Assembly: GCF_016863435.1 (NCBI RefSeq)
Contig: NZ_BOOW01000008.1
Coordinates: 124,001 to 188,000 of the forward strand
Direction of reading: 5' to 3'
DNA from: Sinosporangium siamense
GTDB taxonomy: Bacteria; Actinomycetota; Actinomycetes; Streptosporangiales; Streptosporangiaceae
DNA length: 64,000 nucleotides
This document shows positions 33,193 to 41,536 of this stretch, in pieces. The stretch's first letter is position 1. The number at the start of each line of letters is the position of its first letter. Made by a program: the position numbers and the translations under genes. The notes below the pieces were generated by a model. The model was not told the origin of the DNA, made no database searches, and saw only the letters and a program-made list of their open reading frames with translations.

Positions 33193-34095
33193 TCAGTGTG
33201 AGGCGTTCGCCGGTTGGAAGACCACCGTGAAGGTGCGGCCGCCGTCGGTGGACTCGACGGCGGTGCCGTCCTGGAGGGCGGCGAGAAGGCGTTTGGGGTC
33301 CGTGGCGTTGAGGGCGGACGGAGGCGCGGGGAGGCGGCCGAGTTCGGTCCAGGTGCGGCCGGCGTCCTGGCTGGTGTGGAGCCGCCCGTCCTCGGCGGCG
33401 CCGATGAGCGTGTCCTTGGCGGGGGCGTCGGCGAGCACGATCGGGGGTGCCCCGTCGAGCGGGGTGAAGCTCTCCCCGCCGTCGGTGCTCCGCGCCAGGC
33501 CCTCGGCTGTGGTGGCGTAGACACGGAGCGGCTCGCCGGCGTGCGCGGCCAGGTCGGCGATCTGGGCCTGGGCGCCGAGTTTCCAGGTGCGGCCCTCGTC
33601 GCCGCTTCGCCGTACCCTGCTCGTCTGACTGTCGTAGGCGTAGAGCTCCGTGCCCGCGGGTTGCAGTGAGTGGAAGTCGGCGGTGCCCTCGTCGGAGACG
33701 GTGGTCCAGGTGACGCCCGCGTCGGTGCTGCGGATCAGCCCGAGGTGGGGGGCCTTCCCGGCCTGCATGTCGGGCATGGAGGGGTGTCCGCTGGCGAGGA
33801 AGGTCTTGGGGCCGAGGATCGTGAAGCCCATGTTGTCCTGGATGCGCCCGGCGACCCGCACGGCGTCGGTCTTCGAGGTCACCTTGAACAGGCCGTAGTG
33901 CCCGGCGATGTAAAGGGCGCCGTCACCCGGGTCGACGGAGAGTGCGTGCACGTGACCGATGCCCGGGTCCTCCGAACCCACGGGGGTGGGAGCGTCGGCC
34001 GAGGTGGTCTGGGTGCCCGCGCACCCCGCGGCGAGAACCAGCGCGGACACGGCCAGTGCCGCGGTCGCGGCCCTTCCGGGACGGGTGGCAACCAT
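33193..34095 (-). CDS. F510_1955-family BNR-repeat lipoprotein
   Basis: A 300-residue lipoprotein with lipobox LAAGC (C25) after a short signal peptide. The rest matches the F510_1955 glycosylhydrolase-like family, a beta-propeller with Asp-box repeats: STDAGVTWTTV, SGDEGRTWKLG, STDGGESFTPL, SQDAGRTWTEL and STDGGRTFTVV. The opening IGHVHALSVDPGDGALYIAGHYGLF is the typical start of the propeller. Despite the family name, enzymatic activity has not been shown that I know of. It is anchored on the outer membrane face. The ATG follows a GAGGG site. A strong terminator precedes it and no operon partner is evident. Confidence 0.85.
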   Translation of the reverse strand: MVATRPGRAATAALAVSALVLAAGCAGTQTTSADAPTPVGSEDPGIGHVHALSVDPGDGALYIAGHYGLFKVTSKTDAVRVAGRIQDNMGFTILGPKTFLASGHPSMPDMQAGKAPHLGLIRSTDAGVTWTTVSDEGTADFHSLQPAGTELYAYDSQTSRVRRSGDEGRTWKLGAQAQIADLAAHAGEPLRVYATTAEGLARSTDGGESFTPLDGAPPIVLADAPAKDTLIGAAEDGRLHTSQDAGRTWTELGRLPAPPSALNATDPKRLLAALQDGTAVESTDGGRTFTVVFQPANASH

Positions 34096-34193
34096 GGGCG
34101 GCCCTCACAGCTCGACGTGGTCTCTCGCGGGCGGTCGCCCGACCATACCACTATGCACGATCGTAGGTGCGATCTGCTTTCCGGGACCGTGCA

Positions 34194-34233
34194 GGCCGCG
34201 CCCACCGGGCTGACGAGCCCGGTGGGCGCGGCC
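34194..34233 (-). terminator. 18-bp perfect hairpin downstream of cas6
   Basis: GGCCGCGCCCACCGGGCT at 34194-34211 pairs perfectly with 34216-34233 around a GACG loop. It lies 126 bases past the cas6 stop and before the lipoprotein gene start on the same strand, so it should end the cas6 transcript. Confidence 0.8.
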
Positions 34234-34358
34234 TTCGACCGCCTCAGCGTAGGGGGGCTCACTATAGGCGGTCGTAGTGTGAGGGTCCTCCGGCCCCGCC
34301 CGGGTCGAGAGTCCGCTCCCCCGAGAGCGAAGCGCGGCCTGGAGGCCCCGTCACCGCG

Positions 34359-35048
34359 TCAGCGCAGCCAGCCGAACCCCTGGTTTGTCGCCAGCCCGAT
34401 GCCCCCCTGATAACAGGCATCCAGCAGGGACGGAGCCGCCGCCACGCGGAGCCGTACGGTGGCCCCGATGCGAAGTGCCCCTTGCACCTCGAACCTCCGC
34501 CGGGGGCCCGAGTCGACGATCTCCACCTCGACCTCGCGCGGCAGGCCGAGGATCTCGGCCTTGTGGCGCAGGTTGTGCACGAGGCGCTCGCCGTACATCC
34601 GGTCTCCCGGTAACAGGTAGAGGTCGTGCTGTTTGACCAGAACGGGGGAGACCGAGGTGAATTCCGCGCTGCCGCCGGAGTGGTCGGGCGTGGCCTCCAG
34701 TTGCACGCCCTTGACCCGCAGTGCCACCTGTCCCCAGTGCAGTTCGCGACGTCCGGCGAGTCCGGCGAGCAGGCATGCGGCGATCTGGGGGATGGGGGAG
34801 CCCAGCCAGAGGGCGCCGGTGTCGGATGTCATGTAGGCGCCTTTGGTCCTGCGTGTTCCGGTGAACAGCGGTGGGGAGACCCCGAGTGGCCGGGGTGGTG
34901 TGCCGCCCCATCCGTGATCGTGGAGTTGGGCCGCAAGGTCGGCGTCCTGGCCCCTGATGAGGTTGTAGACCACCGTCCTTGCGGGACCGTGGACATCCGG
35001 CCACGCCATCCTGGTGTGACCCGCCGCGATATCGACGCGGAACCGCAT
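34359..35048 (-). CDS. cas6: Orphan Cas6 endoribonuclease
   Basis: A 229-residue protein with the repeat-associated (RAMP) layout of Cas6, which cuts CRISPR precursor RNA within its repeats. The N-terminal half has LHDHGW followed by RPLGVSPPLF, matching the LHD...FTVSPL region of Cas6; the middle has AEFTSVSPVL, like the conserved TPTP-type block; the C-terminus ends in GGIGLATNQGFGWLR, the glycine-rich GxG...GFG loop that marks the family. The ATG at 35048 is chosen because GGGAG lies six bases upstream. No other cas gene and no CRISPR array occurs in the window. It could serve arrays elsewhere or be a relic or repurposed RNase. The catalytic histidine cannot be assigned by eye. Confidence 0.8.
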   Translation of the reverse strand: MRFRVDIAAGHTRMAWPDVHGPARTVVYNLIRGQDADLAAQLHDHGWGGTPPRPLGVSPPLFTGTRRTKGAYMTSDTGALWLGSPIPQIAACLLAGLAGRRELHWGQVALRVKGVQLEATPDHSGGSAEFTSVSPVLVKQHDLYLLPGDRMYGERLVHNLRHKAEILGLPREVEVEIVDSGPRRRFEVQGALRIGATVRLRVAAAPSLLDACYQGGIGLATNQGFGWLR

Positions 35049-35416
35049 GATCAACTCCCGTTAATGACCTCCAACAGCGTGAAAGCAACATTTATCAGCT
35101 GTGCACGCACGTTGGCGATGTTTCGGAAAACCCGTCTATAACATATACGGAATAAACGGGAAAGGTTATTTACTGATTTTGGGGTGGGTGGACAAGCGGT
35201 GGGGGATTAGGTGGTAAGTGTCCATTAATGAGGTGCAGTGTCCACTTGGTGGGCTCTATTGAAGGGGGGTAGAGATGTGCGGCCTGTTCCGTCAAGCAAT
35301 ATGATGAATGCTCACGTATAACGGGCCTCGTCGTGAAATTTCCGGTGTTTGTCGCGCTTAAGCTTGTCGCTGGCTAGAGGGCGGTTGATATCCGATATCT
35401 AGCGCGCGATGTGGCG
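35049..35416. other. AT-rich region upstream of cas6
   Basis: About 370 bases, clearly richer in A and T than their surroundings, with no gene. AGTGTCCA occurs twice 21 bases apart (35216-35244), and GATATC occurs twice at 35387-35399. Neither forms a repeat-spacer array. The cas6 promoter must lie here. Confidence 0.45.
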
Positions 35417-35575
35417 TCAGCCGAGGTTCAACCGGCACACCCAGGGACCTGCGGAGGCCGCGTCCGCCTGTGTCAGGTGGCTGAGCGCGAAGATCCCGGC
35501 GGCTAGTGCGACGACGGCCAGACCGGTCGTGACGGCGCGCCGGGTGGTCCACGGTGTGCGGGGGCCTGCGTTCAC
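35417..35575 (-). CDS. Small secreted or membrane peptide
   Basis: A 52-residue protein starting at a GTG with GAGGAAGGG upstream. After a basic start (TPWTTRRAV) there is a hydrophobic span (TTGLAVVALAAGIFALS) and then a polar tail QADAASAGPWVCRLNLG. It is either a single-span membrane peptide or a small secreted one with a cleavage near ADAASA. No family was recognised. The frame continues 12 codons upstream to another GTG, but that start has no ribosome-binding site. Confidence 0.45.
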   Translation of the reverse strand: MNAGPRTPWTTRRAVTTGLAVVALAAGIFALSHLTQADAASAGPWVCRLNLG

Positions 35576-35673
35576 GGTGCCCTTCCTCGGAGTAGGCCGG
35601 GTAGAGATCACCTATAGCATCACCGCCGGTCACTGAAAGTAAGCTTATGTGCGCGGCGTGTCGCGAAGACATG

Positions 35674-35714
35674 AGGAGGCCCGCACCCCCGAAACGGACG
35701 GATGCGGGCCTCCT
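35674..35714 (-). terminator. Hairpin after metE
   Basis: A perfect 12-bp stem, AGGAGGCCCGCA at 35674-35685 pairing with 35703-35714, with a 17-base loop. It begins 27 bases past the metE stop. Confidence 0.75.
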
Positions 35715-35740
35715 ACGTGTTCAGTACACGCTCAGAGCCG

Positions 35741-37984
35741 TTAAACCAGGGAGGTGCGCACCCTGCGGGCCGCCTCCACCATGTTGGCCAGGCTCTTCTC
35801 CACCTCGGCATAGCCGCGGGTCTTCAGCCCGCAGTCCGGGTTGACCCACAGCAGCGCCGGGGCCACCGATTCACTCGCCTTGCGGAGAGCGCGCTCCATC
35901 TCCTCGACCGACGGCACCCGCGGCGAGTGGATGTCGTACACCCCCGGCCCGATGCCGCGCCCGTATCCCGCCGCGCGCAGGTCGTCGAGCAACTCCAGGT
36001 GAGATCGGGCCGCCTCGACGCTCGTGACGTCGGCGTCCAGGTCGCCGATCGCCCCGATGATCTCGCCGAACTCCGAATAGCACATGTGGGTGTGGATCTG
36101 CGTGGTGTCGGCCGCGCCACCCGTGGCGAGGCGGAAGGCCGCCACCGCCCACGACAGGTAGGCCTCCCGGTCGCCCCGGCGCAGCGGCAGCAGCTCGCGC
36201 AACGCCGGCTCGTCCACCTGGATCACCCGGATGCCCGCGGCCTCCAGGTCGGTGACCTCGTCCCGCAGGGCCAGCGCCACCTGCCGCGCGGTGTCGGCGA
36301 GCGGCTGGTCGTCCCGGACGAACGACCACGCCAGCATGGTCACAGGACCGGTCAGCATGCCCTTGACGGGCTTGCCGGTGCGCGACTGCGCATAGGTGGC
36401 CCACGGCAGCGTCATCGGCTCGGGCCGGGACACGTCGCCGAACAGGATGGGCGGCCGCACGCAGCGCGAGCCGTACGACTGCACCCAGCCGAATTCGGTC
36501 ACCGCGAACCCGTCGAGCAGCTCCGCGAAATATTGCACCATGTCGTTGCGCTCGGGCTCCCCGTGCACGAGCACGTCCAGGCCGAGCCGCTCCTGGAGCG
36601 CGATCACCCGGTCGATCTCCTCCCGGTTCGACTTCACGTAGGTGTCGTGGCCGATCACCCCCTTGCGCAGGTCGGCGCGGGCCCGCCGCACCTCCGGCGT
36701 CTGCGGGAACGATCCGATCGTGGTGCTCGCCAGAGGCGGCAGGCCGAGCGCCTCCTTCTGCACGGCGAGCCGCACCGCGTGCGGGCTCCGCGTCTCGCCC
36801 GTCCCGAGCTCCGCGAGCCGGGCACGCACCCGCTCGTTGGCCGGCGGCGCGGCGAGTACGGCACCGCCCTCGGTGCCGATCACCTCGTGCCCTTCGCGGA
36901 GCGCCCGGCCGAGCAGCACCACCTCGGCGACCTTCTCCCGGGCGAACGCCAGCCGCCCGCGCAGCCCGCCGTCGAGGCCGGTCTCGGCCGACAGGTCCAG
37001 CGGCACGTGCAGCAGCGAGCACGACGTGCCGACGACGAGCCGGTCGGTCAGCCCGGACAGCGACGCGCACGTGGACAGGGCGCGGGACAGGTCGGCGCGC
37101 CAGACGTTGCGCCCGTCCACCACCCCGGCCACCAGCGTCTTGTCCTTAAGGCCGCCCAGCGAGGCAAGGGCGTGCACGTTGCCGGGGCCGGCCACGAAGT
37201 CGAGGGCGATGCTCTCGACCTTGGCCGCCGCGAGCACGGGCAGCGCCTCGCCGATCTCTCCGAAGTAGGTCGCCACCAGCAGGCGTGGCCGGTTCGTCAG
37301 CCCGCCGAGGGTGTCGTAGGCGCGGCGCAGTGCCGCGAGGTCGGCCCCGGTGCGGTCGCCGGCCAGGGCGGGCTCGTCGAGCTGGACCTCGGTGACCCCC
37401 GCTCCGGCCAGCCGTTCGAGCAGCTCGGCGTAGACGTCGAGCAGGGCGGGCAGCAGGTCGAGCGGGGAGAACCCGGGCTCGGTGGACTTGGCCAGCAGCA
37501 GGTAGGACAGGGGCCCCACCAGCACCGGGCGGGTCTCCAGGCCGAGGGCGCGGGCCTCGCCGTATTCCGCGACGGGTTTGCCGAAGTCGAGGCGGAACCT
37601 CGTGTGCGGCCCGAGCTCGGGCACCAGGTAGTGGTAGTTGGTGTCGAACCACTTGGTCATCTCCAGCGGCGGCACCCCCTCGGCCCCGCGCGCCATCGCG
37701 AAGTAGCGGTCGACGCCGGTGAGGCCGGCGAAGCGCTCCGGGATCGCGCCGACCATGACCGTGGTGTCGAGCACCTGGTCGTAGAGCGAGAACGTGTTGG
37801 ACGGGATGCCGTCGAGGCCGGCCTCGGACAGCTCCCGCCACACCTCGGTGCGCAGGGACGCGGTGGTGCGCGCGAGTTCGGCGGCGTCGATCTCGCCCGC
37901 CCAGTAGCGCTCCGTCGCCCATTTCAGCTCGCGGCGCGGGCCGATGCGGGGGTAGCCCAGGATCGTGGTGGTGACCTTGTGCAT
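35741..37984 (-). CDS. metE: Cobalamin-independent methionine synthase
   Basis: A 747-residue MetE, which transfers a methyl group from methyltetrahydrofolate (polyglutamate form) to homocysteine to make methionine. The N-terminus [19 protein letters not shown] is diagnostic. The zinc and homocysteine ligands in the C-terminal barrel are present: H633 and C635 in HTHMCYSEF, an acidic residue near 657, and C718 in [12 protein letters not shown]. Length matches the family. The ATG follows GAGGGAAGGA. Upstream is a cobalamin riboswitch, so the gene should be off when vitamin B12 is available and the B12-dependent MetH can work. It stands alone between two terminator-like signals. Confidence 0.97.
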   Translation of the reverse strand: MHKVTTTILGYPRIGPRRELKWATERYWAGEIDAAELARTTASLRTEVWRELSEAGLDGIPSNTFSLYDQVLDTTVMVGAIPERFAGLTGVDRYFAMARGAEGVPPLEMTKWFDTNYHYLVPELGPHTRFRLDFGKPVAEYGEARALGLETRPVLVGPLSYLLLAKSTEPGFSPLDLLPALLDVYAELLERLAGAGVTEVQLDEPALAGDRTGADLAALRRAYDTLGGLTNRPRLLVATYFGEIGEALPVLAAAKVESIALDFVAGPGNVHALASLGGLKDKTLVAGVVDGRNVWRADLSRALSTCASLSGLTDRLVVGTSCSLLHVPLDLSAETGLDGGLRGRLAFAREKVAEVVLLGRALREGHEVIGTEGGAVLAAPPANERVRARLAELGTGETRSPHAVRLAVQKEALGLPPLASTTIGSFPQTPEVRRARADLRKGVIGHDTYVKSNREEIDRVIALQERLGLDVLVHGEPERNDMVQYFAELLDGFAVTEFGWVQSYGSRCVRPPILFGDVSRPEPMTLPWATYAQSRTGKPVKGMLTGPVTMLAWSFVRDDQPLADTARQVALALRDEVTDLEAAGIRVIQVDEPALRELLPLRRGDREAYLSWAVAAFRLATGGAADTTQIHTHMCYSEFGEIIGAIGDLDADVTSVEAARSHLELLDDLRAAGYGRGIGPGVYDIHSPRVPSVEEMERALRKASESVAPALLWVNPDCGLKTRGYAEVEKSLANMVEAARRVRTSLV

Positions 37985-38156
37985 GGCGGTCCTTCCCTCG
38001 TGTCATGCCATGGGAGGCCATGGGCACACGGGGACCGCGCACGCGTGCGCCGCCGCTGACCAAAGGAGACGCCTCTCCCACGGCACGGCTGCGCCCGGTC
38101 GCCGGTCCTCCCGCGAGACCACGGACCCACCGCGCGCCGGGAGGCGCGCGGGCAAC

Positions 38157-38372
38157 TGGCAGGTCTTCGGACTCGCGGGCTTACCCTCCCCCTCGAGATG
38201 GGGAGGGTTTTCCTAGTGGCCGTCGCTTCCCGGACGTGAGTCCAGTGCGTGTGACGGCGGTCGTTCCCGCTCACCGCTGCGGGGCAGTCCCGGAATTGGC
38301 GGACGCGCATATGCGTCTTTTGCCGCACCGGGTTCCCTCTTACGACGCCGGATGCACGTGGCACCAGGCGAA
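38157..38372 (-). ncRNA. Cobalamin riboswitch controlling metE
   Basis: Read on the minus strand, the leader contains the conserved cobalamin-aptamer elements in order: GGTGCC, GAGGGAACCCGGTGC, GGGACTGCCCCGCAGCGGT, and the B12 box AGTCCGAAGACCTGCCA (38157-38173). Just downstream is a perfect 9-bp hairpin, CCGCGCGCC-GGGA-GGCGCGCGG (38130-38151), a candidate expression platform. The leader then runs about 145 bases to metE. Repression of B12-independent metE by B12 is a well-known arrangement. Upstream, 38373-38560 holds the promoter and the divergent start of the PaaC-like gene. Confidence 0.93.
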
Positions 38373-38560
38373 CCAGCCGCATCCGGCAGCATATACGGCC
38401 CCTCAGGGCTTGCATCCGCGGGGAAACCCAGCAAGCTATGCCGTATGGGGTCAAAAGATGGCTTCATCACACTGGGACCCACAAGGACGATTCCCGAGGG
38501 ATACTGGTAGTGGGGCTCGGATTCCTGGCGAGACTAACCTTGCGGGAGGAGCGATAGGCC

Positions 38561-39427
38561 ATGCCATCTGACAACGCCTACGACGCGGGCGCCCACGCGG
38601 GCGACGGCGAGTGGGCGTTCGAAACCCGGTTCAACGACCCATTTCGCGGCATCGACACCACCATTCCAGCCGGTGTGGACGGCATGGACCTGGCGGTCTA
38701 CTGCCTCATGCTCGGCGACGACGCGCTGATCATGTCCAATCGGCTGCAACAGTGGTGCACCAGAGCGCCCGAGCTTGAGGACGAGGTAGCGATCGCGCAT
38801 ATCGCACTTGACCTTCTCGGCCAGGCGCGCATGTTGCTCTCCCGCGCCGGCCAGGTCGACGGCTCCGGCCGCGACGAAGATGATTTGGCCTATTTCCGAG
38901 AGGAGCATGAGTTCCGCAATGTGCGGCTCGTCGAGGTGGCGAGCGCCGACTTCAGCGAGCTCATGGCCCGTCTGCTCGTCTTCTCCGTCTGGCGGCTCGC
39001 CATGCTCCACCGCCTGGCGGTCTCCCTCGACCCCGTCCTCGCCACCCTCGCCACCCGCGGGCTCAAGGAGGTCGCCTACCATCGGGCCTACTCCGCGGGC
39101 TGGGTCGTACGGCTCGGCGACGGCAGCCCATACTCCCGGGAACGCGCCCAAAGCGCCCTGGAAACCGTCTGGCCACTGGTCGACGAGCTCTTCACCACCC
39201 ACGACGTCGAGCGCCTGGCCGCGGACAACCGCACCGGCGTCGACCCCTGCGACCTGCGCAACGAATTCGACCTGGTCATCGGCCAGATCCTCCGCACCGC
39301 CACCCTCGTGGTCCCCGATGTCGTGAGTCTCAGCGGCATCGGCGGGAGATACGGCGTGCACACCAAGGCCATGGGGCCGCTCCTGGCGGAGTTCCAGAGC
39401 GTGGCCCGCGACGAGTCCTCCCCATAA
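38561..39427 (+). CDS. paaC: PaaC-like phenylacetyl-CoA epoxidase subunit, orphan
   Basis: A 288-residue, mostly helical protein of the ferritin-like PaaA/PaaC group. Matches to PaaC include YCLMLGDDALIMSNRLQQW, IALDLLGQARMLLSRAG, FSVWRLAMLHRL, KEVAYHRAYSAGWVVRLGDG and GVHTKAMGPLLAEFQ. PaaC is the non-catalytic partner that holds PaaA in the 1,2-phenylacetyl-CoA epoxidase. None of paaA, paaB, paaD or paaE is nearby. It might support a PaaA encoded elsewhere, or be a diverged protein with another job. The ATG follows GGGAGGAG. It is divergent from metE and followed by a small hairpin. Confidence 0.8.
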   Translation: MPSDNAYDAGAHAGDGEWAFETRFNDPFRGIDTTIPAGVDGMDLAVYCLMLGDDALIMSNRLQQWCTRAPELEDEVAIAHIALDLLGQARMLLSRAGQVDGSGRDEDDLAYFREEHEFRNVRLVEVASADFSELMARLLVFSVWRLAMLHRLAVSLDPVLATLATRGLKEVAYHRAYSAGWVVRLGDGSPYSRERAQSALETVWPLVDELFTTHDVERLAADNRTGVDPCDLRNEFDLVIGQILRTATLVVPDVVSLSGIGGRYGVHTKAMGPLLAEFQSVARDESSP

Positions 39428-39493
39428 CCCGACGACCACTCAACCCGAGACCCGATAGCCCGACGACCCAACCGTCCCTCCAACCCGGTCACG

Positions 39494-39519
39494 CGGCGGG
39501 TCCGTACGGTGACCCGCCG
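39494..39519 (+). terminator. Small hairpin after the PaaC-like gene
   Basis: A 9-bp perfect stem, CGGCGGGTC at 39494-39502 pairing with 39511-39519, loop CGTACGGT, located 66 bases after the stop codon. Confidence 0.5.
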
Positions 39520-39557
39520 GGGCCGAAACTGTCGTAGGCATATGCGATCTTTCGTGC

Positions 39558-40679
39558 ATGGCCTGGTTTGTATATCGGAGTCCCTATGAGGGGCCGCTGG
39601 GCAAGCGGGTCCGGCGGTTGCCCGACGCCTCTGTGCTCGATTGGTTCCGCCGCGGTTTCGAGATGGCGGGGGATGTGCTCGCCGATATCGACGACTGGAT
39701 CGAGTCCGAGCTCAACGGAGATGTCTACGGTCTTTCCTCCCTCTTCGAAGCGGCGCGCGCACACCGGCTTTCCGCGCCCGCCGGCTGGGACGAGCTGGGT
39801 GAGGTGCTGGAGGAGCATCTTTATTTCGAGAGGGAGGTCCGGGTGGACCCGGCCGCCGTCCGGGTCTTCACCGACGACGACGAGGTCCAGGTCGCTTATT
39901 TCTTCTTTGACGACTCCTTTGTGGAAGTGCACCCAGACTGGGTAGATTTCCAGCTATGGGAAAGGGAGCGGCTGCCCGATATCCCTGTCATCGAGGAAAT
40001 CCGGGAAAACGAGGAAGTGTCCCTCCCCGCCCATGTGTCGCAACTGCTCCATCAGTTCCGGCAACCTCTTCAGGCCCGCCCTTTCACCCCTCTGGACCCC
40101 GTTCACGAGCTGGCGCTTCCACCTTCCGCGGCCGAGGGTGTGACCTACGTCGTGGTGCAGCAGCCGGATGGGCAGTGCCTTCGGTACCTCCGGCCCGTGG
40201 CGATCACGGGGGCGCGTGTCCCCGACCTCGCCGACCGCCTCCGCGAGCCCAGCGACGAGTGGGACGGCGTCCTCGGTCTGCTGCGTGCCCTGCTGGCCCC
40301 GGACGAGCGTGAACTCGGGCCGGCGCTGCACCGCTGCAACCGGTGGCCGTGGTCGGAGACCGGGCCGGAGACCGGCGGCCTGGCGGGCGAGCACGCCGCC
40401 GTGCACGAGAGGGCCATGGCCCGCCTGGATTCCGGGGAGGCCTCTCCCGCGCCCCTCGACCCCTACACCGAGGGCCGTGACCCGGCCAAGACGGTGGTCC
40501 ACACCACCTCGCACATGGTGCAGATGTCGATCCACGTCAGCGGCATCTTCGGCTATGAGCAGTGGTTCCTGTTCGACGACCTGTGGGCCGCCGCCCACGT
40601 GTCCCTCGCCCGCTCCCTGCTGCGCTACGGCACCGCCTGGGATCCGCTGGAGGCGAAGACCGCCCTCTTCAAGCCCTGA
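39558..40679 (+). CDS. Hypothetical protein
   Basis: A 373-residue soluble protein that I do not recognise. It is rich in acidic residues and tryptophan (SVLDWFRRGFEMAGD, DDSFVEVHPDWVDFQLWERERLP) and has a C-terminal segment HTTSHMVQMSIHVSGIFGYEQWFLFDDLWAA. No signal peptide, membrane helix or known catalytic motif is seen. The coding pattern and consistent codon use make it a real gene. It starts at an ATG 131 bases after the PaaC-like gene, separated by a hairpin, and meets the next gene tail to tail with a 23-base gap. Confidence 0.7.
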   Translation: MAWFVYRSPYEGPLGKRVRRLPDASVLDWFRRGFEMAGDVLADIDDWIESELNGDVYGLSSLFEAARAHRLSAPAGWDELGEVLEEHLYFEREVRVDPAAVRVFTDDDEVQVAYFFFDDSFVEVHPDWVDFQLWERERLPDIPVIEEIRENEEVSLPAHVSQLLHQFRQPLQARPFTPLDPVHELALPPSAAEGVTYVVVQQPDGQCLRYLRPVAITGARVPDLADRLREPSDEWDGVLGLLRALLAPDERELGPALHRCNRWPWSETGPETGGLAGEHAAVHERAMARLDSGEASPAPLDPYTEGRDPAKTVVHTTSHMVQMSIHVSGIFGYEQWFLFDDLWAAAHVSLARSLLRYGTAWDPLEAKTALFKP

Positions 40680-40702
40680 CGGCCCGCGCACGCCCTCCGC
40701 CC

Positions 40703-41146
40703 CTACGGGACGATCTCCCCCGCGGGCGCGTGGGAGGCGCGGGCCAGGGCCGCCGCCACCAGGGGTTCGCGGGCCAGGGCGGCGCGCACGACGTCGTCGG
40801 TGGCCTGGAGGAAGGCCAGGTGCCTGATCGCGTGAGTGGCCACGTGGTCCCAGCGCAGGTCGGCGGGGGCAGGGTCGCACGGCTGCGCGCCGCGGGCGAG
40901 CGCCGGCGTCGTGAGGCGCGTCGCGGGGAGCTCCGGCCGCGGATCGGGGCACACGGCGAAGGTCAGCACGACTTGCCCCTCGGGGAGATAGCGCCAGCTG
41001 GTGGAGTGCACCACCGCGTCGGGCCCGGCGCCGCCGGTCAGCCGCCTGGCCGCCGCCGACGGGCTCTCGCCGGCACCGGGCACCGTGTGCAGCCGGCGAT
41101 AGGACCAGATCCCCATCGCGTCGGCGCGCAGCGCCATCACCTCCAC
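40703..41146 (-). CDS. Conserved hypothetical protein
   Basis: A protein of about 147 residues beginning near VEVMALRADAMGIWSYRRLH, with HSTSWRYLPEGQVVLTFAVC in the middle and a helical tail containing HVATHAIRHLAFLQATDD. I recall similar actinobacterial proteins of unknown function. The order strand-strand-helix and the conserved start suggest a small alpha/beta fold. The start is uncertain: GTG 41146 and ATG 41137 are both possible. The long open frame running far upstream on this strand is the antisense of the next gene and is not coding. Confidence 0.6.
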   Translation of the reverse strand: MEVMALRADAMGIWSYRRLHTVPGAGESPSAAARRLTGGAGPDAVVHSTSWRYLPEGQVVLTFAVCPDPRPELPATRLTTPALARGAQPCDPAPADLRWDHVATHAIRHLAFLQATDDVVRAALAREPLVAAALARASHAPAGEIVP

Positions 41147-41536
41147 GGCGACGGGGGCCGGAGGGGACCCAAGACTGGATGCTTGTCGGTGGGTGGTCGG
41201 CACTGAGATCCCCGTGGTCGGTGAGCACGATGGTGTTTCCGCTGCGAACAGTATGCAGGAGCGTTCATCTGGCAGGAGCGGCCGGCCCGCGGCGTACACC
41301 TCGGCCGGCCCGCGGCATACACCTCGGCCGTCGCCGGCGGCACGGCGCCGTTCCGCCGAACAGGCCGGGAACGCCAAGAACTCTGGCACATACGCCGCGA
41401 TCGCCGCCGGAAACCCCTGGGAAAGCCAGAGAAAGCGGGCCGGCCGGGCGGAGATGTGAAGCGTTGGTAACCGGGGAGAGCCTTGCCTCGGCGTGGTTTC
41501 CGTGGTGGCTTGGGGGAGGGCACAGGGGAGAGGTGA
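41147..41536. other. Divergent intergenic region with tandem repeat
   Basis: A 390-base gap between the minus-strand hypothetical gene and the plus-strand fusion gene. It carries a 23-bp tandem duplication at 41280-41325 and several open but featureless frames. It should contain both promoters. Confidence 0.4.
41280..41325. repeat. 23-bp tandem repeat, two copies
   Basis: Units at 41280-41302 and 41303-41325 differ at one base. They lie in the gap upstream of the S51-type fusion gene. Confidence 0.85.

Noticed and set aside
35160-35400. Possible CRISPR array beside cas6
   Set aside because: Only two copies of AGTGTCCA and two of GATATC occur, with no regular repeat of 25 bases or more and no spacers.
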